Source: a virus. From it: 64,000 nt of DNA. Below the pieces are notes generated by a model. That model searched no databases. It was not told where the DNA came from and saw only the letters and a list, made by a program, of their open reading frames with translations. Below are positions 42,436 to 50,943 of this stretch, in pieces. The DNA is taken from IMG/VR virus record IMGVR_UViG_3300018080_000122, positions 51,572-115,571 of that record. The stretch is one strand, 5' to 3'. Numbering within the stretch: the first letter of the stretch is position 1; every line of letters starts with the position of its first letter. The position numbers and the translations under genes were made by a program.

Positions 42436-43286
42436 TACCCACCTCCAGATGTCGGAGGAATATATTTCGTGCTGCCAGATCCGTCGGATCGTTCAATGTA
42501 AGCGTTGTAGTAGTTGGGGCCTCCCCGGCTGAGCCATTCCGCATTTTCTACTTGTGTGATGGTGGCCTCCACCAGATTCAAAGAAACAATCGCGGTCTGA
42601 GGAAGCCCTCTGTCTCCAAAATTGAAGATCTTGGCGTCAAACTTGGCCACATTCACCAGGATCGGATCGCTTCTGGTCCATACCAGATAAAAGGCGGGGT
42701 GCATATCCGCCTTGTCATTGAGAGTTGGCTCGCCAGTTCTGGTCGCGTCTGCTATCCCAGTGGTTATTTTTGATAGGGCGGCCGTCAAGAATCTGATGCT
42801 GGCTACGACTACATTCTCTCTACCTTCACCGTAAAGGAAAAACTCCCTTTTATCTTTGGACAGCTCCCTGTCGCCCACGCCTCCTGTAGCCACAAACCTG
42901 TCTTCAGTTGTCCACAAAGACAGACTGTCTATCCCAGGGAGAGTCAACTGGGGGTTGTCATCGGATTGAATCCACTCTTCGTCCCTGGATCGAATCTCAT
43001 CATGGTATTGGAGCCTGTCAGGCTCACTCATAGTGTTGTCCAGCAGTAACTGCATGGATATTTCTGTGGCAGCCACTCCAGAGAAAGGCATTGTGGATCT
43101 CTTCCCAGTGACCTTCTTGGCCTTCACAGTACTTTTCACTGACTGGGGCCAGTACTGAAAGTCCATACGAGGAGCACGAATGCCAGAAACAGTTCGAACG
43201 CGGTCATACCCAACGACCGACAGGTTACCGTCCTTCGGCGGGATAAGAAGAACTAGAGACATGATATCTGTGGCGTCTCTGGCCAT
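42435..43286 (-). CDS. Tail protein adjacent to tape measure
   Basis: A 283-residue protein, beta-rich, with FSGVAATEISMQLLLDNTMS and LPQTAIVSLNLVEATITQV. The repeated alternation of hydrophobic residues in the last part recalls tube-like or baseplate tube proteins. It overlaps both neighbours by one base. Role in tail or baseplate hub assembly inferred from position. Confidence 0.6.
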   Translation of the reverse strand: MARDATDIMSLVLLIPPKDGNLSVVGYDRVRTVSGIRAPRMDFQYWPQSVKSTVKAKKVTGKRSTMPFSGVAATEISMQLLLDNTMSEPDRLQYHDEIRSRDEEWIQSDDNPQLTLPGIDSLSLWTTEDRFVATGGVGDRELSKDKREFFLYGEGRENVVVASIRFLTAALSKITTGIADATRTGEPTLNDKADMHPAFYLVWTRSDPILVNVAKFDAKIFNFGDRGLPQTAIVSLNLVEATITQVENAEWLSRGGPNYYNAYIERSDGSGSTKYIPPTSGGG

Positions 43287-45967
43287 TATCTGTTCCTAAA
43301 TCTCTGGCGTAAGTCTCCTAACGCAGACGAACTCCGTCCCAACGGATTCCTACCCGTTGCTCCAATTTTGTGCTCCGTCGTGTGCTCCTCAGTGCGCCCG
43401 TCCACGTTGATCTCGTTGGTGATTTGGACAGTTTGCTCGTCACCAAATACAGATGTTGGCGCGCCACCAAATTCGCCCAGCCCACCAAACGCACTGTCCA
43501 GCTTGTCATTCAGGCTGGCCACCATAGAGTCCATGTTGGCCATAAACCCTGCAGCGTCTTCCTGTTTCTGCTTATTCACAGACTCAAAAGCAGCATTAGT
43601 CCCTCCGCGTTTGGCGCCCCCGGCCGGGAACTCGGGTATGCCCGCAATGCTAGTAAGGTCTCCAAATCCTGGGACAGCCCCAAAAGATATGAAATTCAGG
43701 AGTTCTGACAACGCAAATATTAACAGCAGAACTCCAGCGGCAATTGCGGTTACCGTCAAGAATATGGGGGCTAAGGCAATATCCAAAGCTGTGGCCGCAC
43801 CAGCTGCTGCAGTGGTGGTTCCAGCGAATACTGCTTGTATTGCGCTGTATATGCCCGTCACATAGGCCAATCCCTTTGTGACCACTAATATGCCTCCTTG
43901 CACAATCTTCTGGAATGCCAGCGCAGCCGTTGCCGCTTTGGTGTAGAGCCATTGCAGCGCGAAGGCGGCAGCAACTAGACCAATCACAAAGCTAAGCGCC
44001 TTGCCCACGCCCCAAACCAACCACGCAGTCACTGTCCAATCTTCAAGTATATTAACCAGCTCGTACACAACAGACCACAAGAAGGTTACGATGCGAACTA
44101 GAAACATGAACATACCAATGACAGTTCCAAGCACGAAACCAACAATAGTAAACGCCCCAGCTAACCCTGTTATCAAAATGTTAGCTAAGTGAAGAACCTG
44201 CTTGGTAACCAATTTTATAGGCACCAACAACTCTTCTATGAAATTCTTGAAACTGCCAAACGGCGCAACTAGCCCCTCAATAACCATGATCCCCAAGAAT
44301 CGGATGCCTAACCACAGCTGACGTAGATAGCCCAACATTTCTTTTGCGGCATCGCCAAAGAACTCTCTGGCGCCTCCCCAATTCTTCACGAGAGCAGTAG
44401 CTACGATGCCAACTAAAGCTCCGAGAATAAGGAAAGGCCCAAGGAGGCTAAGAACAGCACTTTCAACCCCAGCCAGCATGAAAGATACCTTGGCCATGCG
44501 CGCAGCAGCGATTTCCGAGCCCATGGCGGCAGCTTTGCCTACTACCATGAACTGGCCTGCCATTAAGTTGAGAGCGAAAGCGCCCCGCCAAATCATAGGC
44601 AGAAGCATCTTGCCAAAATAGACGAGCATCCCAGACGCGCCGATTGCAACCATAGTTGCCCCCACCAGGGCCATAGCGCCCGCCACGTAAATCAGGCCTT
44701 TCACTACACCAGGAAGAATCTCGTCCTTGTTGGCGATCATAATCTGCGAAAATTCGTAGAGATTACTGATAACATCAGCCATTTGTCGGATAAAGGTCAA
44801 ACCCAACTGCGTCCTCAAAATCTCTAAGTTGTCGGAGAAGACCTTGGCTTGCGTGGAAGATCTCCCTGCCTGCTCGTCAAACTTTTCTTGGATTCTACTC
44901 CCGTCCGACAAAGCCTCATTAAACTCAAAAGACTTCTTCTTTATCCAGTCGGACATGCCGCCCATAGTGACTAGAGCTTCCGCCACACGAACGGCGTTTA
45001 GCTGTGTATCTTCAAGAGCTTCGGCAAGACCAGTGACACCCTTCTCGGCTTTGATTTTCTTCAGTACGTCCAGAACATTGAAGATGGCCACATCCATCTC
45101 ACCACCACGAATCCTTGCTGCCAGCCCTTCAATGTTGAGCGCTTTCTCCATTTGCTCAGGCATTTTAGCCATGGTGATGATGAGCTTGCCCATTGCGCCA
45201 CGAGAACGTTCTGCTGACTGGCCACCTTGCAGAAGAGCCGACGACATAGCAAACAGGGTTGCAGGCGCAACATCCCACTGCTCCATAGCCAAAGCGAGAC
45301 GACCTGTGACCTTGAATAGTTCGTCAGAATGCGCACGAGTGCGTGTTCTTGCCAGTAGCGCGGCCTGACCAAACTTCCGGATGCGCTCCTCAGCGGAGCC
45401 AGACACTCCTTTAACCATCTGCAAACTGGCCATATACTCTGTGACCGCTTGTGGCGTGGTGTCCCCCATCAGGAACGCAATTTGGTTGATAGCGTTGGCC
45501 ATTCCTGCCATGGATTTCTCACCAGACTGCGCGCTCTTTTCCATGGCTGCTGCAGCGCCAAGACCACTGAAGGAAATTTGTTCAGCGGTTTTTACGAGGG
45601 CATCTTCAGTAACGATGGCCGCAGACGCGACGTTCAACAGCTCTTGACGCAGTTTGTCCACGTCAATGGTCGCGGTCCGGGTGGCCTTGGCGAAGTCATT
45701 GTAGACGTCAACGGCACGTTGGAGGGTGATGTCAAGATCAACTGCTTCTTTGGCGGCAGACAACAAGCCTTGTGCAATAGACCCGGCCCCCATCAACATC
45801 CGCTTACCAATCCTAGAAACGGTGTTGAAGGTGATCATTTGCTGCATAGCGTCGTGGATGGATTTCTCCATCGTCTGGAAACCACGGGACGCCCGGCCTG
45901 CCGCACCCGTCACGCCCCTGGTGCTTAGAACTAATCTAAGTTCAAACACGTGTGAGCTGGACGCCAT
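43286..45967 (-). CDS. Tail tape measure protein
   Basis: An 893-residue protein. The N-terminal half is helical (TIDVDKLRQELLNVASAAI, VTEYMASLQMVKG) and matches the TP901-type tape measure region. The middle holds several hydrophobic, membrane-like stretches (VLSLLGPFLILGALVGIVAT; ITAIAAG-type segments). The C terminus is short and polar. Its length sets tail length; by the usual rule of about 0.15 nm per residue it predicts about 130 nm. It directly follows the frameshift-linked chaperone genes, as in other tailed phages. Confidence 0.88.
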   Translation of the reverse strand: MASSSHVFELRLVLSTRGVTGAAGRASRGFQTMEKSIHDAMQQMITFNTVSRIGKRMLMGAGSIAQGLLSAAKEAVDLDITLQRAVDVYNDFAKATRTATIDVDKLRQELLNVASAAIVTEDALVKTAEQISFSGLGAAAAMEKSAQSGEKSMAGMANAINQIAFLMGDTTPQAVTEYMASLQMVKGVSGSAEERIRKFGQAALLARTRTRAHSDELFKVTGRLALAMEQWDVAPATLFAMSSALLQGGQSAERSRGAMGKLIITMAKMPEQMEKALNIEGLAARIRGGEMDVAIFNVLDVLKKIKAEKGVTGLAEALEDTQLNAVRVAEALVTMGGMSDWIKKKSFEFNEALSDGSRIQEKFDEQAGRSSTQAKVFSDNLEILRTQLGLTFIRQMADVISNLYEFSQIMIANKDEILPGVVKGLIYVAGAMALVGATMVAIGASGMLVYFGKMLLPMIWRGAFALNLMAGQFMVVGKAAAMGSEIAAARMAKVSFMLAGVESAVLSLLGPFLILGALVGIVATALVKNWGGAREFFGDAAKEMLGYLRQLWLGIRFLGIMVIEGLVAPFGSFKNFIEELLVPIKLVTKQVLHLANILITGLAGAFTIVGFVLGTVIGMFMFLVRIVTFLWSVVYELVNILEDWTVTAWLVWGVGKALSFVIGLVAAAFALQWLYTKAATAALAFQKIVQGGILVVTKGLAYVTGIYSAIQAVFAGTTTAAAGAATALDIALAPIFLTVTAIAAGVLLLIFALSELLNFISFGAVPGFGDLTSIAGIPEFPAGGAKRGGTNAAFESVNKQKQEDAAGFMANMDSMVASLNDKLDSAFGGLGEFGGAPTSVFGDEQTVQITNEINVDGRTEEHTTEHKIGATGRNPLGRSSSALGDLRQRFRNR

Positions 45968-45978
45968 TCCTCAGCCTC

Positions 45979-46221
45979 CTACCGTCGTCTGCCCCGATGC
46001 TTTGCCCTCTGCCTTTCAGACTTTACCTTCTTATAATACCTATCTGCAGACTTCTTGAAATGCTCTATTTCCGTTTCGTGCATCTCCAAGAAATCCAGAA
46101 ACGTGCACTCCAGGTAGCCTCGGACATGTTCGAAGTCTCTTAGCGTTTCTTCATAAGGCTCCGAGGCAAGCGTAACAAAAAATCCGTAGCGTAGATGGAG
46201 ACAGGAGTTAGCTCCCCGCAC
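45979..46221 (-). CDS. Probable -1 frameshift extension of the tail assembly chaperone gene
   Basis: An open frame in the -1 register relative to the 276-residue gene upstream. Its only independent start is a GTG at 46221, with a purine run directly against it, so separate initiation is unlikely. From the slippery site it continues as VTLASEPYEETLRDFEHV and on to a basic end (RQRAKHRGRRR), giving 65 extra residues. Fused, the product would be about 330 residues. This is the usual layout for tailed-phage chaperones (short and long forms) just upstream of the tape measure. Confidence 0.7.
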   Translation of the reverse strand: MRGANSCLHLRYGFFVTLASEPYEETLRDFEHVRGYLECTFLDFLEMHETEIEHFKKSADRYYKKVKSERQRAKHRGRRR

Positions 46222-46970
46222 TCCTCACACTGCACATGGTTCACCGTCTCGGGGCCGAGTTCCCCCAGAGATTCGAAGGCGTCCTCTAAGGCACCCAGCT
46301 GTGCGTCGGTCATCTGATCCCAGAAGCTGGACTGGTACGGGCCTTCGTGATCGCCCCACTTTACACACGTCCGCGACCAGATAAGCCAGTCTGCATCTGC
46401 CGTTACTCTCCGTGCTTTGGTAGAGATGGCCTTGATATCCTTGCCGGTGGGAACTTTGAATTTGGCTTTGAAAGTTCCCTCTTCATTCCACTGCCCGCTG
46501 GGAACGTCGAACTCGAATGTTCTGATTTTTTTATTTTCGACCCTGACGTCGTCTTCCGTCGTGATGGTTGGCAGGTCTGGATTGGCGTTGAAGTCGTCCA
46601 AGGTCACTGTCTGCATGCCAGAGATATCAAGAGGCATCAGAGGCTTGGTGAAATCGCAGTAGAGGCAGTTGAAGTTGGCGTGCACTTCCGGCTTCTTAGA
46701 CAAGAGCCTGGCCTTGAGAGCGCAAAACTCGCGGTCTGGCGACAGCATGTCTTCAAAGAGTGCGCTACTAACCGTCTTGAACCCCTCCACAGCAACAACG
46801 GTTTCCTTCAAGACAATGTCGATTGCCTTACCAGATTCCTTTTTGTGGTCGAGCTTACTCAGGAGGCGCTTTACTTTGGCCCTCCAAGGACGGATATAAA
46901 CTTTTTTGCAGAGTTTGCCTTCAGCGTTGAATGTGCCGCAGGGTAGGGTGTACTCGATACCTTCAGTCAT
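46140..46970 (-). CDS. Tail assembly chaperone/baseplate protein, short form
   Basis: A 276-residue protein containing two Cys pairs that may bind zinc (NFNCLYCDFTKPLM and HVQCEECGELTPVS) and a helical MTDAQLGALEDAFESL. The C-terminal Cys pair with a following FLLRLP resembles proteins of the T4 gp26 type. GGAGATAAAATG gives a strong start, abutted upstream by a hairpin. Near the end lies the T TTT TTG slippery site at D263-F264-L265. As a chaperone it would coat the tape measure protein before tube assembly. Confidence 0.65.
   Translation of the reverse strand: MTEGIEYTLPCGTFNAEGKLCKKVYIRPWRAKVKRLLSKLDHKKESGKAIDIVLKETVVAVEGFKTVSSALFEDMLSPDREFCALKARLLSKKPEVHANFNCLYCDFTKPLMPLDISGMQTVTLDDFNANPDLPTITTEDDVRVENKKIRTFEFDVPSGQWNEEGTFKAKFKVPTGKDIKAISTKARRVTADADWLIWSRTCVKWGDHEGPYQSSFWDQMTDAQLGALEDAFESLGELGPETVNHVQCEECGELTPVSIYATDFLLRLPRSLMKKR
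46176..46182 (-). promoter_or_regulatory. Slippery heptamer for -1 frameshifting
   Basis: On the - strand the bases 46182 to 46176 read T TTT TTG in the register of the 276-residue gene, which is the X XXY YYZ form needed for -1 slippage. After a slip, the next codon is GTT, which opens the extension frame that ends at 45979. Six consecutive T residues precede the G. Confidence 0.7.
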
Positions 46971-46979
46971 TTTATCTCC

Positions 46980-46994
46980 TTCGGTGACACCGAA
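46980..46994 (-). promoter_or_regulatory. Hairpin abutting the chaperone ribosome binding site
   Basis: Read on the - strand, TTCGGTG and CACCGAA form 7-bp perfect arms around a single central base; the second arm touches GGAGATAAAATG, the start signal of the chaperone gene. It could tune initiation or protect an mRNA end. Confidence 0.45.
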
Positions 46995-47004
46995 AGTTAG
47001 AAGA

Positions 47005-47023
47005 CATAGCGCTATCCGCTATG
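47005..47023 (-). terminator. Hairpin after the tube gene, possible weak terminator
   Basis: CATAGCG (47023-47017 on the - strand) pairs with CGCTATG (47011-47005) around a 5-base loop, just after the tail tube stop at 47033. The following - strand bases are TCTTCT, only mildly T-rich. It may partially terminate transcription so that tube protein is made in excess over chaperone and tape measure. Confidence 0.45.
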
Positions 47024-47032
47024 CCTCAAGGC

Positions 47033-47560
47033 CTACGTTGTTGCCCTCCTAATCGGAATAAGGTCCGTCTGGATATCAGAGGAAACGAACACTACCTTCT
47101 CTATGTGTACTTGCGTTCTCAGCGCGTTTAAAGGCGCCCACATCATTTTGGTAGGGAGAGCCCTGGACATCTTCAAAACGCGCTGATAATCGCCCGAGGG
47201 CGTCGACAAGTAGGGAAACATCTTAATCTCGACGTCCCTACGAATAGTCGACTGCCCTATCTTATTCATAAACGCATCCACACGACTGTCTCGACGGCCA
47301 TACCGAGTGATAGTGGTGACCAGCTGGTACCAGTACACCAGATACATATCGTCGTCCGTGCCCTTACTGAGAGTCACCTTACCGATGTTTCGCTGCTTGG
47401 GCACGTAGATGGGTGTGGTGAGATTGTTGCCCTCGTAATAGGTCTGGAACTCTATCTCGTCATCAAATCCACTTGCTTCACTGAATTCGACGACTCTAGT
47501 GGCCATACCACCCTCCAGAAACTTTACTTCATAGTTAATGGAGAGTACAGGGTCGGCCAT
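47033..47560 (-). CDS. Tail tube protein (gp19-like) B
   Basis: A 175-residue protein of the T4 gp19/contractile tube family: SEASGFDDEIEFQTYYEGNN, NIGKVTLSKGTDDDMYLVYW and RDVEIKMFPYLSTPSGDYQR are typical segments of the tube beta barrel. A second member lies immediately upstream. It probably forms hexameric tube rings. Confidence 0.85.
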   Translation of the reverse strand: MADPVLSINYEVKFLEGGMATRVVEFSEASGFDDEIEFQTYYEGNNLTTPIYVPKQRNIGKVTLSKGTDDDMYLVYWYQLVTTITRYGRRDSRVDAFMNKIGQSTIRRDVEIKMFPYLSTPSGDYQRVLKMSRALPTKMMWAPLNALRTQVHIEKVVFVSSDIQTDLIPIRRATT

Positions 47561-47570
47561 GTCTCAGCCT

Positions 47571-48113
47571 TTACGAGTGTGGGTCGTCTAGGTTGTCAGT
47601 CAAGAAGTCTTCGGTCAGGCCTTCATGAGCAAAAGTGACGGTCCGCATAATGATATCGCCCGTGGTGGGGTCGATACTACTAATGCCTACGCCTTTCGGC
47701 CAAGCCTTCGCCAACTTGAACTTGTGCAGCACGTTACCAGCAGCGTCTTCCAAGGTCACCTCCACAGTAGCCCTGTACTGGTCGTAACGCCTGCTCGGCC
47801 CGTTCTTGAGCATCTGCCCAGAAGTGGCGTCACCCTTGATAAACAGATGACGCCATCTGCGCATGGTGTCGTCAGGGTCAAGGCCGTCCTCGAAGGTGAC
47901 ATCTCCGTACTTGGTCAACCCTGCCAGTTTTCTGGGCGTGGGGGCGTCTCCTCCCGTGCGATATTCCGAATACTCAGTGTCCTCGTCAATCCCCTCAATC
48001 TTGGAGAACGTCAGAGGCTCTATAGCGGTACCCATCGCAGCGGGAGGATCTATCAGTTTGACTCTGAAGAAAGTCCCCTGGAACGGATCGTATTGTCTAT
48101 TCAATAGCGTCAT
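47571..48113 (-). CDS. Tail tube protein (gp19-like) A
   Basis: A 180-residue protein of the same tube family: the opening FFRVKLIDPPAAMGTAIEPL, KLAGLTKYGDVTFEDGLD and DIIMRTVTFAHEGLTEDF match gp19-like proteins. It is a diverged paralogue of the next gene. One may be the main tube and the other a terminal ring or initiator. GAGGGGG precedes the ATG. Confidence 0.85.
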   Translation of the reverse strand: MTLLNRQYDPFQGTFFRVKLIDPPAAMGTAIEPLTFSKIEGIDEDTEYSEYRTGGDAPTPRKLAGLTKYGDVTFEDGLDPDDTMRRWRHLFIKGDATSGQMLKNGPSRRYDQYRATVEVTLEDAAGNVLHKFKLAKAWPKGVGISSIDPTTGDIIMRTVTFAHEGLTEDFLTDNLDDPHS

Positions 48114-48116
48114 CGA

Positions 48117-50723
48117 TTACACCCCCTCAACGACGTTCTCACCGTCGAGCCTACGGAGATGGAAAATCACGAATTCAGCGGGGAGAGTGATAGCCACCCC
48201 GACCTCCACGTGGACATTCCCAAGGGTCTGTTCGGAGCGGGGGTTGTTCTCCTCATCAGACTTCACATAGTAAGCCTCTTCAGGAGACGCGCCAACCAAC
48301 GATCCTGCTTGCCACAAGCCAAACAGGAAAGTCGACACCCCAGTCTGGAGACGATCCCAAAGATCTTGATCATTGGGTTCGAAAGTGGCGAACGCCATTG
48401 CCTGCTCCAGAGACCTTCGGATATAGTCCAACGTCCTGCGCGTGCCGATGTAGGTAAGGTCGTCACGAACCGATTGCAGCGTCCGTGCACCCATAATCCT
48501 GATTCCACGGCCTTCTCTAGAGACCACCGCGTTGATGCCGTCGGGGTTCAGAATGTCGTGCTCGCCGTCAGTAATGTCATAGGTAAGACCTTGAACGTTG
48601 GTCAAAATCTCATTACCAGGCGCCTTGTGCACGCCCCTTTCCCTAGAGACCCTAGCCCACACACCGGCAGCGTAGGCGTCGAGCGGGAGTTCCAGAACTT
48701 GAGAAGCATTCTCAGGGTCAGTGGCCTTTGCCCACGGATAGTAAATCGCAGCCCTGTTGGTGTCGGCGTTCAGCTCAACGTTACGGAATTCCAGCGCTTC
48801 GTCAGGTTTGTCGTCTGCTAGAGGCGTATTGATCAGGCACTCCATTGCCAGAGCGCCGTCGTTTTCCTCAGTAAGAGCGATCATGGCCTGCTGAACTGCA
48901 ACAGCCGTGAAACCTGGCGCCACGAAGAAATTGACCGAGGGGTATTCCTTAAGGCGGTAGATACCCGTTCTTGGAACCACGTCCTGGCCAATCACATCCG
49001 TGCTGGTAGGTGCGGACCCGTCGTCGCCAAACTGGAAATACGTGGCAGCAGTAACTGGCATGGGCAAGCGCCAGTAAGTTGCCGAAGTTGCTGTATCGGC
49101 AGTCGCCACGACGAAATCAGACTCATTGGAGTCACCAGAAAGTCTGTCCATGAAATAATTGGGAGACGTGCTCTCCATAGACAGGTTTTCAACAGTGTCC
49201 ACGATCTGCGTGCCTTCCCACACCTTCAGAATCCACTCCGTGGAAGCAACCACGGCGCTCGAAGCGATGGTGGTGGTAAGGGTGACAGGATCGAACCTGA
49301 CAATATTGGCGTTGATACTCGTGACCACAACACTGGTGGACGTGGTGCCATCGTCAATGATCAGTCGCTGGCCCACTTGAACAGCCCTAGCACTACTCAG
49401 CGTGATGGAAGAATCTCCATTCGCCAGAGATGTAGTGCTCTTCGTGCTGACCAAATTAGACGAACTGGTCATGACGTCAGCTGCAGTGGAAATGGACGTA
49501 GCCAGCGTCACAGGCTGGAACCCCAGCGTCTTGTTGGTGGTAGAGATCGACGTCACGAATCTGGTGATCGACCGCACACCATCACTGATATAAATCAAGT
49601 CTCCCAACTTGAACGGGGTCACGTCTGCCACACTAATCGTGCTGTCGTTGTCATCCAGCGCTGCCGTAGACGTAGTCGAAGCCCTCGCCGTGGTGTAGTA
49701 CATTCCGTTGCCGTAAGCGCCTTTGTAAAGCACTTCCAGCGTGAGTGCAGGCACACCAAGAAGGTCGGTGACATTTGCCCTGGCAGGCACAGCTCCAGCA
49801 CTGCCTGTGAGCAGAGTAGACGCCAAAGTGGTCATGACTCCCACACCAGTAGATCCAGTGGCGTGAGCAGCCGTGATGAGCATGGCAGCAGTCGGGTCAG
49901 AAGACACCAGAGTAACGACGTCACTGGCAGTAGAAGTTACTGCAGGGTCGATACCACCAACCAGCGGAGTGGAGCCAACTGCCGTGCACACGCCAGCGTC
50001 AGGTGTAGACGCCGTCACTAAGGCTGCAGCTGCCGACTTGTACGCTGGGTTGGTTGGGGTCATGATGGCGTCAACCACTTCAACACAGGTGGACACGAGC
50101 GTAGAAGTGCCGTCCGTCTCCAAGCTGACAGTGATCGCCGTTCCAACCACAGAAATGGACAAAGCCTGAGAAGCGGCCCCAGGGTCCACCAACGTCACGG
50201 TAATGCTATTACCGCCCGATCCAACAGACGTGGCAGTCCAAACAATGGAGTCCGTGCCTCCAGATCCAGTTGTAACGGTTGCCGCCGTTCCAGCGTCTGT
50301 CGCCAAGTCGACAACCATCTCCGACCCGTTGAAGCGCAGGGCGAGGCTTGCACTGGGACCGGGGTTGTTCAACTTGAGATAGCAAGGCCCCTCATAAACA
50401 GTAGCCCAATCGATGGCGTTGTTGGCCACGACCGTGCCGGTTTGAAGGGCGCCGCTTGCTCCAGGCTGGACCACACGGAAGACCCGAAGTCTGCTGCCAC
50501 CTTGCTCAAAATATGCTTTTGCTGCATAGGTAGCGTAGTTGCCCTGATAGTACGATCCGTAGTATTGGACGTACTGAGAAAAAGAAGTGATGATTGGAGA
50601 CAGAGCGTCAGGTCCCCTCTCCGTCACTCCAATGAGACCACACTCCGAAACCCCAACACCTTCAACAGCAGGCTGGCCAGGTTCCTCAATGAAGTATAGC
50701 CCAGGGCGAAGTAATTCAACCAT
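48117..50723 (-). CDS. Tail sheath protein with large inserted domains
   Basis: An 868-residue sheath protein. The N terminus PGLYFIEEPGQPAVEGVGVS and the C-terminal core EQAMAFATFEPNDQDLWDRL are standard sheath elements. The middle carries added domains: an LSGG-type insert (SGGTDSIVWTATSVGSGGNS to STPLVGG), then two tandem about 75-residue units (DNDSTISVADVTPFKLGDL; SLANGDSSITLSSARAVQVG). It is clearly longer than usual sheath proteins of 400-700 residues; the inserts probably decorate the outer surface. It contracts to drive the tube. Confidence 0.9.
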   Translation of the reverse strand: MVELLRPGLYFIEEPGQPAVEGVGVSECGLIGVTERGPDALSPIITSFSQYVQYYGSYYQGNYATYAAKAYFEQGGSRLRVFRVVQPGASGALQTGTVVANNAIDWATVYEGPCYLKLNNPGPSASLALRFNGSEMVVDLATDAGTAATVTTGSGGTDSIVWTATSVGSGGNSITVTLVDPGAASQALSISVVGTAITVSLETDGTSTLVSTCVEVVDAIMTPTNPAYKSAAAALVTASTPDAGVCTAVGSTPLVGGIDPAVTSTASDVVTLVSSDPTAAMLITAAHATGSTGVGVMTTLASTLLTGSAGAVPARANVTDLLGVPALTLEVLYKGAYGNGMYYTTARASTTSTAALDDNDSTISVADVTPFKLGDLIYISDGVRSITRFVTSISTTNKTLGFQPVTLATSISTAADVMTSSSNLVSTKSTTSLANGDSSITLSSARAVQVGQRLIIDDGTTSTSVVVTSINANIVRFDPVTLTTTIASSAVVASTEWILKVWEGTQIVDTVENLSMESTSPNYFMDRLSGDSNESDFVVATADTATSATYWRLPMPVTAATYFQFGDDGSAPTSTDVIGQDVVPRTGIYRLKEYPSVNFFVAPGFTAVAVQQAMIALTEENDGALAMECLINTPLADDKPDEALEFRNVELNADTNRAAIYYPWAKATDPENASQVLELPLDAYAAGVWARVSRERGVHKAPGNEILTNVQGLTYDITDGEHDILNPDGINAVVSREGRGIRIMGARTLQSVRDDLTYIGTRRTLDYIRRSLEQAMAFATFEPNDQDLWDRLQTGVSTFLFGLWQAGSLVGASPEEAYYVKSDEENNPRSEQTLGNVHVEVGVAITLPAEFVIFHLRRLDGENVVEGV

Positions 50724-50742
50724 AACTCTAGCTCCTTACCTG

Positions 50743-50937
50743 TTACCCGAGCAACCTTACCTTTTTGATTTTCAGCAGGCGCATCACTTCAGGCGCCGCG
50801 AGTTCGTCAGCTGTCAGATCCCTAGACTTGGAACCTTTGTACCCGCGAGCACGAAGGTGGATGTCCTTCAGGTTGCCTTGGGCATCCGCGCCCAGGTTGA
50901 TGACTAGGGGCTGACGGGTGATGTTTTCTATTTTCAT
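50743..50937 (-). CDS. Small hypothetical protein
   Basis: A 64-residue basic protein between the sheath gene and a large tail gene (RGYKGSKSRDLTADELAAPE). Its end RLLKIKKVRLL is strongly basic. Small genes in this position are common in myoviruses but I do not recognise the family. A minor tail protein or assembly factor is possible. Confidence 0.5.
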   Translation of the reverse strand: MKIENITRQPLVINLGADAQGNLKDIHLRARGYKGSKSRDLTADELAAPEVMRLLKIKKVRLLG

Positions 50938-50943
50938 ATCCAG

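Noticed and set aside
46221-46221. Independent start of the 80-codon frame at GTG 46221
   Set aside because: The purines directly touch the GTG, leaving no spacer; frameshifting from the upstream gene is the better explanation.
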